DNA from: an uncultured Pseudomonadales bacterium
GTDB taxonomy: Bacteria > Pseudomonadota > Gammaproteobacteria > Pseudomonadales > Pseudohongiellaceae
DNA: 64,000 bases
Direction of reading: 5' to 3'
Assembly: GCA_943842505.1 (NCBI GenBank)
Contig: CALTDI010000001.1
Location: forward strand, 62,001-126,000
Within the stretch, counting starts at the first letter, position 1, and each line of letters opens with the position of its first letter. The notes under the pieces are model-generated. The model worked only from the letters and a program-made list of their open reading frames with translations, was not told where the DNA came from and searched no databases. The position numbers and the translations under genes are program-made. Shown here piece by piece: positions 1 through 9,340 of this stretch.

Positions 1-167
1 TCGAATGCACGGGCATGCAGCACGTCGTGGGCATACAACAGATTTACCAACTCAGGGAAAAGCTGATTCAACACAGGGCTATCAGCCAGGACAATAGTAG
101 GGCGCAGTAACATGGCGGCGCACAGTCCAGTGAAGGCGAATCGTGATAGCAGCGAAAGGTTTCGCAT
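1..167 (-). CDS. Exported protein, 5' end only (runs off window)
   Basis: An open frame starts at an ATG (complement of 165-167) and runs off the left edge. The 55 visible residues begin MRNLSLLSRFAFTG and continue through a hydrophobic stretch to a likely signal-peptidase site after VLADS, so the product is probably exported. The sequence after the signal (NQLFPELVNLLYAHD) does not let me name a family. A purine-rich GGAG lies just upstream of the ATG. Function unknown. Confidence 0.55.
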   Translation of the reverse strand, partial: MRNLSLLSRFAFTGLCAAMLLRPTIVLADSPVLNQLFPELVNLLYAHDVLHARAF

Positions 168-468
168 AGTTTTCTCCAGTAGATCCCAAGGCATCGATGG
201 GACGAGCTCTATAATAAGCAGGCTATTTTATAAGATGGCTGAAGGCGATGCGACATAATGTCTCAGCCAGAATCATGATCGAAAAGAGGGCTCTCAGAAA
301 AAGCTATCTATATTAGTAAGTTAAGGCCGAATAAGCGGCGGGTGAGGCGGGCCATGTAACAAAAAACTACAGATCGATCGGCGCGGCTTCTCACAAGTCG
401 ACACCGATTCGACGTAAACCTCATTCCCCCTGTCCGCCATAGTAGCGAATAGAGGGTTTTGTAAGGGC
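168..468. other. Intergenic, no gene seen
   Basis: About 300 bases between the left-edge gene and the arylsulfotransferase 3' end. Presumably holds the promoter of the left-edge gene. I see no convincing ORF, RNA or strong hairpin. Confidence 0.5.
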
Positions 469-1891
469 CTAGGGCTGAGCAGGTATCCGAAATTCACCCA
501 GCGCCGGCGGGATTACCGCCCTCTCTCTGGGCACATTCAATTGCGGTATCCACGCATAGGGATAACGGTACGCTCTGTAGACTCGATGGCTGGGGGTATC
601 ATCGTCGGTGAAGAATGGGCTCACGTATTCCCACACTAACTCCTTCTCTTCGGTAAGTTCAAAGATTCGACCATTCATGCCTTCATTGATCATAGTATTA
701 CCGTTAGGAAGACGCTGCGCATTACTTACATACCAACTGTAGAACTGAAACCGTTCCGTTCCGCTCAGCGAGTACTCCCAGATAACTTCAAACGTTATGG
801 GGTTAATTTCCAGTACACGGGAACTGTCTCGCGTCATCGAATTGGTACCACTAGGAGCTGCAGGGTTGGCATTTCCGTACCCCCCTATTCCGCCATTATC
901 GAAGACCAGCAAATTGCCAGCGCCAGGAAGTCCCTGGGGAATAAGATGCGGATTATGCTGACCAATTATCTGGCCCAATTCAGCTAGCGGCGTCCGAATC
1001 GGTATAGTCAGGTCCCATTCGCCAAACGATGCTGCCATCGCGTGCAATGATGGCGATGATGTTAGCCGTTCTGCTGCTGATCATTATGTGATCGGGATGA
1101 AACCGCTCATCGCCGGCGTCATACCACGGGTTGGGACCTAGATAGTTCGCCGAATTAACATGCACCCAGTCAGCACTCTGTCGGGCATCGTTAAAAGCTA
1201 CCGATCTGTAGATAGCATTGCGCGCGTCTTCAGAAAAACCCATCTCGTCTATATGATCGCTGGCCAGCCACTCCCACAGCACCTCGCCATCCCAGGAGAC
1301 CTCATACAGGTAATCGTCTTCCAGTCGCTTGTCAGACACGGCAAGGTTTACTAGATTCTTGTGACCGACAATCAAGGTGTTGCCGCTGGATGACTGAGGG
1401 ATTAATTCCGGCGAATAATAGCCAACAGGATTACCCGTGCGCTGCCAGTCATGATGCTGCCGCGCTGCCCAGACCGCAGAGGCATCATCGTCTTGCTCCG
1501 CTTCATCATCACTTGTTGCAGCCGCCAACATGTCGAGACGATCGAAGCGCCACACTTCTTCGCCTTCCCAGTTATACTCAATCAAGGCGATAGACTCCTG
1601 ATAGGGAGCACGGAATTCGCTGCCACCCATCACATAGCCATCGGGGAACATGCGAAAAGGGCCCATGCCTGCAAGCTCGGGCCAGCGCCGCACTATATTT
1701 CCATTCATGTCGATCAGGACAGCCCCATCGCCGTCTGCGGTATCGAGCAGCGTAAAGCCACTCCAGGTTTTATCGGGTTGATAGATCGTCGTTCCGGTGG
1801 GATATACGGATACCACGGCATTGATAAGAGGAGAGGCAAATCCAATCATTGCTGCAGCCACTACAAACGTCTTTAGTCGGCGTCGAGGCAT
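469..1891 (-). pseudogene. Arylsulfotransferase family protein, frameshifted
   Basis: Two overlapping minus-strand frames together make one ASST-like protein of about 470 residues. The N-terminal part (980-1891, 303 aa) has a signal-like start (MPRRRLKTFVVAAAMIGF) and the FHPDHIM and IVWRMGPDY segments. The C-terminal part (469-1047) resumes with LAELGQIIGQHNPHLIP and LLVFDNGG, as expected for PF05935/PF14269-type enzymes, which move sulfate groups between phenolic compounds in the periplasm. The first frame ends at a TGA near 980; homology resumes in the +1 frame only a few codons earlier, so the break is a single small indel near 985-1000. This is either a real inactivation or a sequencing error. 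An AAGGAG ribosome site precedes the ATG at 1891. Confidence 0.75.
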
Positions 1892-2251
1892 TTCGAACTC
1901 CTTATTTAGTTATTCTAGTTTTTGGCTGTTCGGTCTAAAAACGTTATCTGCTCAGTTGTTATTACATGGGATCAACACGTAGTCGAGCTATATCGCTTGA
2001 TATCTTACGACGAAACCAAGGTAACAGGCGCTAGGCAATCATTGTATGGGCACAGGAATCCATGTGTTTATGTACAGGAAAGTTCTTCATATCCAGATCT
2101 TCATATGCAGAAAAGATGTGGAATATAGACATTGGGATCGCAGTCGCACAGCATTTGTATCACTGCTTATTAGAACAAAGCTTGGAAAGCCATTGAGAGA
2201 AATGGCAAGAACTAGAGATAAATAGAGAGAACTAAATAGCGCAGCTGCCAG
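1892..2251. other. Intergenic, no gene seen
   Basis: 360 bases upstream of the arylsulfotransferase and downstream of the next exported protein. Only short spurious frames are present. The right end (2205-2240) is purine-rich with a repeated AGAACTA motif, and no hairpin is visible. Confidence 0.5.
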
Positions 2252-2974
2252 CTAGTTGGAATCCGACATGCTGCGGTTTCTGTAGAGGTTATTGTGCAGA
2301 CGACCCATAAATTGATCGACCTGCTCCAGCTTCACCGCGTCGAATAGCGTATCCATCTCCATTCTCGCGTGCATGAATGACGCACTCTGTTTCTGAATCA
2401 GCTCATCCACGCTAACCGCATTCATGCTGCCGGCATCATCCTGAGCCATGCGAATGTGCTTTACGATGGTATCGAGAACGAGATCCTTGTCAGTTTCCGT
2501 CAGGCTGCCGGTAGTACGCGACAGCTCATCGGCATAACCGTTCTTCAACTGCGCATCGGTTGGCCCGTTCTGCTGCGCGTCTATTACACCCAGCTCGGCT
2601 GCAGACAGCAAAGGTTGCAGACGCGAGCGAATATACTCATAGCCACTAATCGCCAGCAGCTCTTGGGTGCTTGCCTGACTCTGCGCGACTCTCTGGCTCA
2701 GCTCCGCGCGCTCGCTTAACACCTCTACCATTACCGCTTCAACCTGATTGCGCTTGATGGGCTGCGTCGCCAGGCTCTGCAAGAATTCGCCATATTGCAC
2801 ATCCATCTGCACACGCGCTGTCTGCTCAAATTGCGTCCCCGCCTGACTGCGCAGAATCATATCGCGCACCGATTGCGACACTCCGGTGTCTGTGCTCGTG
2901 CCCTGAGCGAGAACTGTACTCGCACAGATAAGCGTCATAAGTGAAACCAAAAAAAGTGGCAGATTTTTTTTCAT
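2252..2974 (-). CDS. Exported protein of unknown function
   Basis: About 240 residues. I place the start at 2974, where MKKNLPLFLVSLMTLICAS gives a clean Sec signal peptide ending at VLAQ; the frame is open to an ATG at 3004. The mature part is mostly predicted helix, rich in Gln, Ser and Glu, with a segment ISGYEYIRSRLQPLLSAAEL near the middle that resembles helical repeats in other uncharacterised proteobacterial exported proteins. No catalytic motif or cysteine pair is visible. It lies about 40 bases downstream of the methyltransferase-like gene in the same direction, so co-transcription is possible. Confidence 0.7.
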   Translation of the reverse strand: MKKNLPLFLVSLMTLICASTVLAQGTSTDTGVSQSVRDMILRSQAGTQFEQTARVQMDVQYGEFLQSLATQPIKRNQVEAVMVEVLSERAELSQRVAQSQASTQELLAISGYEYIRSRLQPLLSAAELGVIDAQQNGPTDAQLKNGYADELSRTTGSLTETDKDLVLDTIVKHIRMAQDDAGSMNAVSVDELIQKQSASFMHARMEMDTLFDAVKLEQVDQFMGRLHNNLYRNRSMSDSN

Positions 2975-3015
2975 AAGTAGATGCAACATAATGATCCCAT
3001 TCATTAAAGTCTAAA

Positions 3016-3822
3016 TTAGTTATTCTGTGGCTTTTCAAAACTAAGGACAAAGCGGTCTGTCTTCCCTTTTATATCGGAGTCGAAGACGATCATCGAACGA
3101 TCGTCGTTAGGGTTGCGGAGCGCATCACTACTCTCTGCGAACCGAAATCCGACACTCTCAACTTCGCTGCGCGCTAAAGACTCCACCATTCGATGCAGGT
3201 CGAACACTTCCTCGCTATCCATAGCTGCATCGCCCGCATGCTCAACAACAACAAAGCGAGAGCCCGGCTTTAAAGCCTGATAGATCTGATCCAGAAAATA
3301 GTTCGCGTTCGCGGGCCTGCCTACGGGCACATATTTTTCGCCGTTATACCGTTTCGGAATTACATAGATGTCATGTAAGGCCATCACTATGATGGCCCCA
3401 TCCAATGTCTCCGTCCCCAGATCGAGATTGATGCCGCTGCGGGTATGGCGCAGGATGTTTCCCGGATCTCTGCTATCGAAGCGGTCTGTAAGACCATTTA
3501 TGCCCCAGGCCTCGAAACCGTCATTGTTGTGCAACCAGGCCTCACCCTCGCTACCAACGACGCTGGCAAGCAACTCACTGTAGTAACCACCGCTACCGAA
3601 AATATCGACGATCTTGGCGCCGGGTTCTAAATGCAACAGGGGAATCACAACCTCGGGTCTGCTACGACTGTCTCTGGCGATATCTGCCTCTAGCCTGCCT
3701 TCCTTACTCATCGCTGCAAGAACCGCCGCTTCGTCTATCTCAGCGGCAGATAGCACAGGGCCGCTTAGCACAGTCGAAGCCAGAATCAGTAGAGACCAAA
3801 GTTGTCGCTTAGAACAATACAT
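3016..3822 (-). CDS. Exported class I SAM methyltransferase-like protein
   Basis: 268 residues. An N-terminal signal (LWSLLILASTVLSGPVLSA) is followed by a Rossmann methyltransferase fold: the motif I region reads GAKIVDIFGSGGYYSELLA (about residues 88-106), then the post-I strand, LDGAIIVMALHDIY and a C-terminal LKPGSRFVVVEH strand. This matches the COG4798 type of predicted methyltransferase. The oddity is location: a signal peptide would put it in the periplasm, where SAM is not normally available. Substrate unknown. It lies between a cupin gene (15 bases upstream) and another exported protein on the same strand. Confidence 0.8.
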   Translation of the reverse strand: MYCSKRQLWSLLILASTVLSGPVLSAAEIDEAAVLAAMSKEGRLEADIARDSRSRPEVVIPLLHLEPGAKIVDIFGSGGYYSELLASVVGSEGEAWLHNNDGFEAWGINGLTDRFDSRDPGNILRHTRSGINLDLGTETLDGAIIVMALHDIYVIPKRYNGEKYVPVGRPANANYFLDQIYQALKPGSRFVVVEHAGDAAMDSEEVFDLHRMVESLARSEVESVGFRFAESSDALRNPNDDRSMIVFDSDIKGKTDRFVLSFEKPQNN

Positions 3823-3836
3823 AGTTGCTGATGTTC

Positions 3837-4325
3837 CTAGTCCTCGTCGCGCAGTTCGAATCGAATATTCAAATACACTATAGAATCGGTTTGCTTGATA
3901 CCGTGGGGCACGCCCGGCGGGACGAAGACAACATCCCCAGCCTTAATCAAGCGTTCGTGGCCACCGCGAATCCCGCTTCCCCTGTATTCACCCGGGCTGG
4001 AGCCGGCCTCCTGATCTATCAGCTCACCACCGGTAGCGACGATACCCGATCCCTCGCGTATTACCCAGACCTCGCTGATGCGCCCGTGTTGCAGCGCCGT
4101 CTCGGCACCTTGAATATGCCTGACATTGACACTAAAGATTCCGCCTTCGAGCATGCGCTTGGTCGCGATACCTGCCCCCTTCAGATGTGCCGCCGCAGCT
4201 TCTAGCTCGGCCAGGGACATATCGACAGCGCCATCCTTCGGCGCTAATGGCGCACCGGCGACCTGCCCATAGACCTGACCCGAGAGCAGCGCAAACAGTA
4301 GTAACGTGCATCGAAAAGACTTCAT
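3837..4325 (-). CDS. Exported cupin-domain protein
   Basis: 162 residues with a Sec signal peptide (MKSFRCTLLLFALLSGQVYG). The mature protein is a single cupin barrel: a first motif around HGRISEVWVIREGSG (about residues 80-94) and a second with GDVVFVPPGVPHGIKQ (about 131-146) containing a PxGxxH metal ligand. The His and Glu pattern is compatible with a bound metal, but the reaction cannot be assigned. It sits just upstream of the methyltransferase-like gene, likely in one transcript. There is a gap of about 50 bases to the antiporter gene upstream. Confidence 0.8.
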   Translation of the reverse strand: MKSFRCTLLLFALLSGQVYGQVAGAPLAPKDGAVDMSLAELEAAAAHLKGAGIATKRMLEGGIFSVNVRHIQGAETALQHGRISEVWVIREGSGIVATGGELIDQEAGSSPGEYRGSGIRGGHERLIKAGDVVFVPPGVPHGIKQTDSIVYLNIRFELRDED

Positions 4326-4373
4326 GGCCTTGCCTCGTATTCGCTTGAGTTCAAGCCAGTCTACTCCACGATT

Positions 4374-5945
4374 CTAAACGGGTGCAAATTGGCCATTAGA
4401 ACTCAGTGTGCGTCTAATCATCAACAGTCCTGCAAGCTGCACAGCAACCGCAAGCAGAATCACCAGAGCTGAGCCGGTAATACCCGCTACGACGAAAGAC
4501 CCTAGACTGATTGCACCATTGAATAGCGCATAGGGCAGCTGTGTTCTGAAATGATCTATCTGCGGGCAGCTCGCGCCCGTCGACGAGAGTATTGTCGTTT
4601 CGGAAATCGGCGAGCTGTGATCACCAAACAGGCCGCCAGACAACACGGCGCCTATGCAGACATGCAGTGGTGCGTCGATAGCCACTGCCGTGGGAATTAC
4701 CAGAGGCAACATGATAGCGAAGGTACCCCAGGACGAGCCCGTCGCGAATGAGATGATCGCGGATAATATGAAGACAACCGCAGGCAATAACCAATAGGGT
4801 AAGCCCGCCTGTGCAACTGCAGCGATATACTCCGCAGCACCTAACATTCTGCCTATGTCGCTCAAGGCCCAGGCGAGAAGCAAGGTGACGGCAACGAGCG
4901 TCATCCCCGTCATACCCTTGAGATAGACCTCGACACTGCTCAGAACTTCACGCACCTTGAGCATGGCCATGAGCACAATCAAGAGAGTTGCCGCGGCCAG
5001 ATAGGCCGTAGAAAGGCCTGCCCTGAAATCTGTGCCAGATACCTGCGCGAAGGGAAAGCCCAGGGGCACCAGCATTATTCCGAGCACTGCCGCCAGCACC
5101 AACAAGGGCGCCCACACCAGTACGGGCCTGGCATTCGGATGCGTGAACGCCTGATACTGGGCCTCTGTCTTTTCTTTTTCTTTATCCTTTTCCTCTTCTT
5201 TATCCCCTTCTCCTTCCACTACCTCGGCGGCAGCCGTCGCCGACTCGATTCTCCCCTGCTCCGCAGCATGCTCGGCCATCGCCATCGCGCCAAAGTCGAA
5301 GCGCAGCAGGGTGAGCAGCGGCACCATCATCACTGCCAGCCAGGCATAGAACTGAAAGGGAATCGTGCGCACGAAGGCAGTAAACTCACTCTCATCGATA
5401 CCGAGCGCAGCATATTCCTGATAGATAAGACTCATTATGTACACGCCCCAACCGATGAAAGGCACCAGAATGGCAACCGGTGACGAGGTGGAGTCGATGA
5501 TAAACGCCAGCTTCTGTCTGGAGATTTTCAGCCTGTCCATTAACGGCCTGAACACCGGGCCAACTATCAGGGGCGTACCGAGGTCGGAGAAGAATATCGC
5601 AATGCCACCGAACCAGGCCGCAATCTGTGCCTGCAGCTTCGACTTCACCCAGCGATTAATCGACGCGGCGAAGGCTGTACCGCCACCGCTGTGCTCCACC
5701 AGAGCCACGAAGCCGCCGATGAACGCCAGCAAGATCAATACGCCAGCGTTATAGCTATCGGTAAGTTCCGGTATCAGATGTTCCTTCACCATGATCCCCG
5801 CTCCCGCTAACGGGTTCGGTCCGTTCAGCATCAACACGCCGACGAACACACCGGTGAATAAGCCTACGATCACATTGCGGGTATAAAGCGAGAGGCTCAG
5901 GGCCAGTGCGATGGGTATTAAGGAGCTGATGTCGGCAGAGGGCAT
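4374..5945 (-). CDS. Na+/H+ antiporter, NhaC family
   Basis: 523 residues, about 11 membrane segments, without a cleavable signal. The N-terminal pattern (IPIALALSLSLYTRNVIVGLFTG) and the middle GSSWGTFAIMLPL segment with FGDHSSPISETT are typical of NhaC-type antiporters, which exchange cytoplasmic Na+ for protons across the inner membrane. A long hydrophilic loop near residues 225-265 is unusual: it holds a run of alternating Glu and Lys (EGDKEEEKDKEKEKTE), probably a cytoplasmic charged linker. It is the first gene of a run of minus-strand genes ending near 2252, although the neighbours are not obviously related in function. Confidence 0.88.
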   Translation of the reverse strand: MPSADISSLIPIALALSLSLYTRNVIVGLFTGVFVGVLMLNGPNPLAGAGIMVKEHLIPELTDSYNAGVLILLAFIGGFVALVEHSGGGTAFAASINRWVKSKLQAQIAAWFGGIAIFFSDLGTPLIVGPVFRPLMDRLKISRQKLAFIIDSTSSPVAILVPFIGWGVYIMSLIYQEYAALGIDESEFTAFVRTIPFQFYAWLAVMMVPLLTLLRFDFGAMAMAEHAAEQGRIESATAAAEVVEGEGDKEEEKDKEKEKTEAQYQAFTHPNARPVLVWAPLLVLAAVLGIMLVPLGFPFAQVSGTDFRAGLSTAYLAAATLLIVLMAMLKVREVLSSVEVYLKGMTGMTLVAVTLLLAWALSDIGRMLGAAEYIAAVAQAGLPYWLLPAVVFILSAIISFATGSSWGTFAIMLPLVIPTAVAIDAPLHVCIGAVLSGGLFGDHSSPISETTILSSTGASCPQIDHFRTQLPYALFNGAISLGSFVVAGITGSALVILLAVAVQLAGLLMIRRTLSSNGQFAPV

Positions 5946-6065
5946 TTGATAGTTTCACCCTACTGGGTATGGAAGGCCGGTGACGACCTCATTGAATGAT
6001 ATAAAAAGGGGCAGAACCAGGATGAACAACCAGCCTGCGCCCATGTTTCAATTGTGATGCTTCGA

Positions 6066-6428
6066 CTACTGCCGGGTACCGGTCACGGCAAAGTCACCAA
6101 AATCGCTGGCAAATGCGCCATTCAGGGAATCGCCCTCTATGACACCGCTAAAGCTCAATCGCAGAAACTGCCCACCCGCATCAACCTCAAGAGTGAAGCT
6201 AACTTCGTTGCCTTCTACGACGATGCCATCCACAATCTGATCGCCCATTTCGCTGGCCATTACACCAGTACCATCATCGGCGATAGTCCAAACCGAAGCC
6301 TGATCCCCCAGCGGGCTCGTGGCCATGGTGTCCCAGGTGCCTACGAAGGGATTGCCGCCGCCTGTGGCACAGGCGGTCAAAACCACCAAAAATATTGCAG
6401 CGACTGTATTTCTAATTATTCTTAACAT
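6066..6428 (-). CDS. Small lipoprotein
   Basis: 120 residues. A type II signal peptide ends in VLTACATGG, so the mature protein begins at the lipidated Cys at about residue 20. The rest is rich in beta strand: NPFVGTWDTMA, then DDGTGVM, LRLSFSGVIEGDSLNGAF and GDFAVTGTRQ. This strand pattern, starting with GTW and ending with a GT strand, recalls small lipocalin-like outer-membrane proteins. No function can be assigned. AT-rich leaders separate it from both neighbours, so it is probably transcribed alone. Confidence 0.75.
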   Translation of the reverse strand: MLRIIRNTVAAIFLVVLTACATGGGNPFVGTWDTMATSPLGDQASVWTIADDGTGVMASEMGDQIVDGIVVEGNEVSFTLEVDAGGQFLRLSFSGVIEGDSLNGAFASDFGDFAVTGTRQ

Positions 6429-6489
6429 AGCTAACTCCCTTATTTTTAATTGGCTTCACGCCATCATGTCTAATTTTTTCTAGGTGCAA

Positions 6490-7245
6490 CTATCGTGTCA
6501 GTGGGCCCTGCGGTTTGAAATGGATAGTTGGCTGAGAATAGCCCGGGGGTGGTGCCGACAGGCGCGGCCAAGAAGACCCACCTGTATCAATCTGTCGAAT
6601 ACCGGCATTGGCGATCGGATCATTCTGCCGCATCAGATAAACAGTTCTTTCTCTGGCCACCGCAACCGCGTCAAGGTACGCAAGCTGCAGCTCACCAATT
6701 GCCTGCAACTGCATGGATAATGACTCGTGTTCGCTGGCTAGCGCTATCATTTCCTGCTGAAGCAACTCGATCGACCCTGCAGCCTTCTCCCGAACCGCTC
6801 TCTCTGTAAGCTCCTCCGGCGAGATAAAGGCATCGCGAATACGAGCAAACAGACCTGTTTTCGCGGTTCCCTGCACCATCTCGTCGGCGACTTCCTGCCG
6901 GTATCTTTCCCAAAATGCCGGCTCACAAGCATGCCGGGAACTGCCAAGGGGCCCATCGACCTCAGGTTTGCAGTCTATATCTAAGTCGTTCGAGCTATTT
7001 AGCGTATTGAACAAGGCATAGAGCGCAATCTCATTCTGCTCAAGCTGCTGCAGAAGCAGCTCTGGCGTCATTGCCAGCCCCTGGGCTTCGTTCTGCTCTT
7101 TCTGCGAGATCACACCCTCTAGCTCTGAGCCCGACCCGGGCTCAGAGCTAGAGGGCTGTGCATAGACTGACATGGAAAAGGAAGGACCGCCCAAGACCAT
7201 TGTCAATAGCAATTGATTTGCTCGAATAAACAGGCTCTGGCTCAT
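6490..7245 (-). CDS. Exported protein of unknown function
   Basis: 251 residues beginning MSQSLFIRANQLLLTMVLGG with a plausible signal peptide ending near VYAQP. The mature N-terminus is low-complexity Ser/Glu/Gly/Pro, followed by helical segments rich in Gln, Glu and Leu (LLLQQLEQNEIALYALFNTL, then LQQEMIALASEHESLSMQLQ) that could form coiled coils. Two cysteines (about residues 92 and 106) flank a short loop and may form a disulfide. No family recognised. The low-complexity stretch is encoded by a perfect 18-bp inverted repeat at 7115-7155. Confidence 0.65.
   Translation of the reverse strand: MSQSLFIRANQLLLTMVLGGPSFSMSVYAQPSSSEPGSGSELEGVISQKEQNEAQGLAMTPELLLQQLEQNEIALYALFNTLNSSNDLDIDCKPEVDGPLGSSRHACEPAFWERYRQEVADEMVQGTAKTGLFARIRDAFISPEELTERAVREKAAGSIELLQQEMIALASEHESLSMQLQAIGELQLAYLDAVAVARERTVYLMRQNDPIANAGIRQIDTGGSSWPRLSAPPPGYSQPTIHFKPQGPLTR
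7115..7155. repeat. Perfect 18-bp inverted repeat inside a gene
   Basis: The arms 7115-7132 and 7138-7155 are exact reverse complements (CCCTCTAGCTCTGAGCCC and its complement) with a 5-base loop. It encodes the Ser/Glu/Gly-rich stretch just after the signal peptide of the 6490-7245 gene. Such a strong hairpin in coding sequence is unusual and may have arisen by templated repair. Confidence 0.9.
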
Positions 7246-7335
7246 TAGTACTCAGCTCGGTAACTGTTTAAGTAAAGTTGAGCACCAGTATAGCCCTAAA
7301 AATGCGGCTATGCAGCATGAGCACGGGCTCGCATG

Positions 7336-7391
7336 TCTAGAATCGATAGCCTAGAGCTGATGACTTAGAACTGATGACCTAGAACTGATAG
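7336..7391. repeat. 14-bp tandem repeat, about four units, over a stop codon
   Basis: Units at 7336-7349 (degenerate), 7350-7363, 7364-7377 and 7378-7391 follow the pattern CCTAGAACTGATGA. On the minus strand the first unit carries the last codons and the TAG stop of the TonB receptor; the others repeat it downstream. Confidence 0.85.
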
Positions 7392-9199
7392 TTCAGCGAA
7401 AGCTGCGCTGTGCGGTCCTGTGTGTTGAAGCCATCCACGACCTGATAGTCCTTATCCAGCAGATTACCAATACGCAGTCTCAGCTCGAAGTCCTCGCTCA
7501 ACTGGTAGCCGGCAATGACATTGAGCACGCCGAAGCCACCCACTTTCGAGTTGCCGAAGCTGACCGGATCGATATCCAGATGCTCGCCCTGCGCTAGCAG
7601 ATTCAGGGTCAGATCGAGCACCCCAAAGTCGCGGGCCAGATTAATCGATAGCGTCTGCTCTGGCCGCCGCAGCAGGCCTACACCGGTGCTGCGATTCTCG
7701 TGGTCTAACAGGGTGAATGCTGCATCCAGCCCCCATCCCGAGAGGGTGGTGCTAACCGTTGCTTCCAGGCCATCGATGCGCGCCTGTTGAATATTCGCCA
7801 GAGAGGTAAAGCTGGCATCGGTGGCAATCAGGTCATCGATGTCATTACGAAAGATATTCAGCTGCCAGCTCGCACCCAGGGCCGAAGCCTGCAGGCCAAG
7901 CTCAATGCTTTCAGCAGTCTCTGGATTGAGATCCGGATTAGCGAAGAAGAAGAAGGCTGGAAAATCCACATACAGATCGATCAAATTCGGCGCCTTGAAG
8001 GCCGTGCCATAACTCACCCAGGCACGAACCGAATCCGTAAGATCACGACCGATTGCGACACTGCCGGTGCTGTGATTACCGAAACGTTCGTTGTCGTCAT
8101 TGCGCAGCGAAAGCGTAAAATCCAGTGCAGCGCCTTCGTGAATATACACGCCGTACACGCCATCGTTGTCACGCGAGGTATCGGTCTGCAGCGCACCGAA
8201 GGTTGCGTAACGCAGTTCCTGCTCCTGACGATCGACGCCAAAGGACAGCAGGTTTCCCGCATCGAAGCTGTAATTGTTCTGCCAGCTAAGCCTTCTGTTC
8301 TCGCTAGCGCTGTTGGTTAGTCCGAAAGAACCCGCATCAGCATTGTCTTCCTCGAACCGCTCCATGATCAGGCTAGAGTCCCAGTTATCCGATAGCGCCG
8401 CCTTCAGTGTCATACTGAATTGCTGGCTATCGGTATTTACCACACCATCATCGTAGTCAGATCGCGCATCGAAGCTGGAATAGGAAGAGGAAAGGCTGAA
8501 GCGCTCACCGAACTGATGTGCCAGGGATAGGGAATATGAATCGTTCTCATAACCATCGTCATCTGCACTGCCACGTTCACTAAAATCGATACCATCGGTC
8601 TGCTGCCTGGACGCATTCAACGACAAGGCTGTATTCCCCACCCGACCCTGTAGGCCCAGGTTGGCATCGCTGCTGTTTTGCGTTCCCGCCATCATCTTTA
8701 ATGAGCCATTGAAGTCCTCACCGACCTGCGGCTTGGTAATGATGTTCAGCACACCGCCTATGGCCTCAGAGCCATAGACACTAGAGCGTGGTCCACGCAC
8801 AATCTCGACACGCTCTATCTGATCCAGAGGGATAAATTCCAGACGACCCGCAGGCCCGGTACTGGTAGTCATCTGCACCCCATCGACCAAGATCAGGGTA
8901 TGGTCAGATTCGGTTCCGCGCAGAAACAGACTAGTCTGTGCGCCCAGTCCACCCGCTGGCGAGAACTGCATGCCCGGAACGCCGGCTAGTAATTCGGCAA
9001 GATTTTGCGCAGAAGAGCGCCTGATACTATCCTTGTCTATGACGGTAGTGGCGGCCAAGACAGTGCCTATGCTCTGCTCCACCCGATTAGCCGCCACTAT
9101 AATTTCTTCTGGGCCTGTGCCGCGCGATGTCTGTGCTTGAGCTAGAGACGTGCTCAAACAAACGCCCACCACAAGGGATGAGTTTCTTAGTAGTTTCAT
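7379..9199 (-). CDS. btuB: TonB-dependent receptor, BtuB-like (cobalamin uptake)
   Basis: 606 residues. A signal peptide (ending SLAQAQ) is followed by a TonB-box-like EEIIVAANR, a plug domain (LAELLAGVPGMQFSP, then FLRGTESDHTLILVDGVQ, and VEIVRGPRSSVYGSEAIGG) and a 22-strand barrel ending in NYQF, the aromatic C-terminal signature for outer-membrane assembly. The plug sequence is of the BtuB type. A cobalamin riboswitch in the leader supports B12 or another corrinoid as substrate. No btuFCD genes are nearby, so import across the inner membrane must be encoded elsewhere. The start at 9199 follows a GAGGAACT ribosome site. Confidence 0.92.
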   Translation of the reverse strand: MKLLRNSSLVVGVCLSTSLAQAQTSRGTGPEEIIVAANRVEQSIGTVLAATTVIDKDSIRRSSAQNLAELLAGVPGMQFSPAGGLGAQTSLFLRGTESDHTLILVDGVQMTTSTGPAGRLEFIPLDQIERVEIVRGPRSSVYGSEAIGGVLNIITKPQVGEDFNGSLKMMAGTQNSSDANLGLQGRVGNTALSLNASRQQTDGIDFSERGSADDDGYENDSYSLSLAHQFGERFSLSSSYSSFDARSDYDDGVVNTDSQQFSMTLKAALSDNWDSSLIMERFEEDNADAGSFGLTNSASENRRLSWQNNYSFDAGNLLSFGVDRQEQELRYATFGALQTDTSRDNDGVYGVYIHEGAALDFTLSLRNDDNERFGNHSTGSVAIGRDLTDSVRAWVSYGTAFKAPNLIDLYVDFPAFFFFANPDLNPETAESIELGLQASALGASWQLNIFRNDIDDLIATDASFTSLANIQQARIDGLEATVSTTLSGWGLDAAFTLLDHENRSTGVGLLRRPEQTLSINLARDFGVLDLTLNLLAQGEHLDIDPVSFGNSKVGGFGVLNVIAGYQLSEDFELRLRIGNLLDKDYQVVDGFNTQDRTAQLSLNYQF

Positions 9200-9340
9200 T
9201 AATAGTTCCTCGATGAAAATAAAATTTCATGAGGGAGAGACAAGAAGTAGCGGGCAGTATGCCTAGGCAAGAAACCGACTACCGATGAGCCCTCCGCTGC
9301 ATCGTTATCGTCACCGCATAGCGATGACATAGTCTGTTTC

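Noticed and set aside
980..1000. TGA in the arylsulfotransferase as a selenocysteine codon (selA is nearby)
   Set aside because: Homology resumes in a different frame, so the TGA is only the end of a shifted frame; reading through in frame does not restore the family sequence.
7787..8320. 177-residue plus-strand open frame opposite the btuB-like receptor
   Set aside because: Antisense of a well-supported barrel gene.
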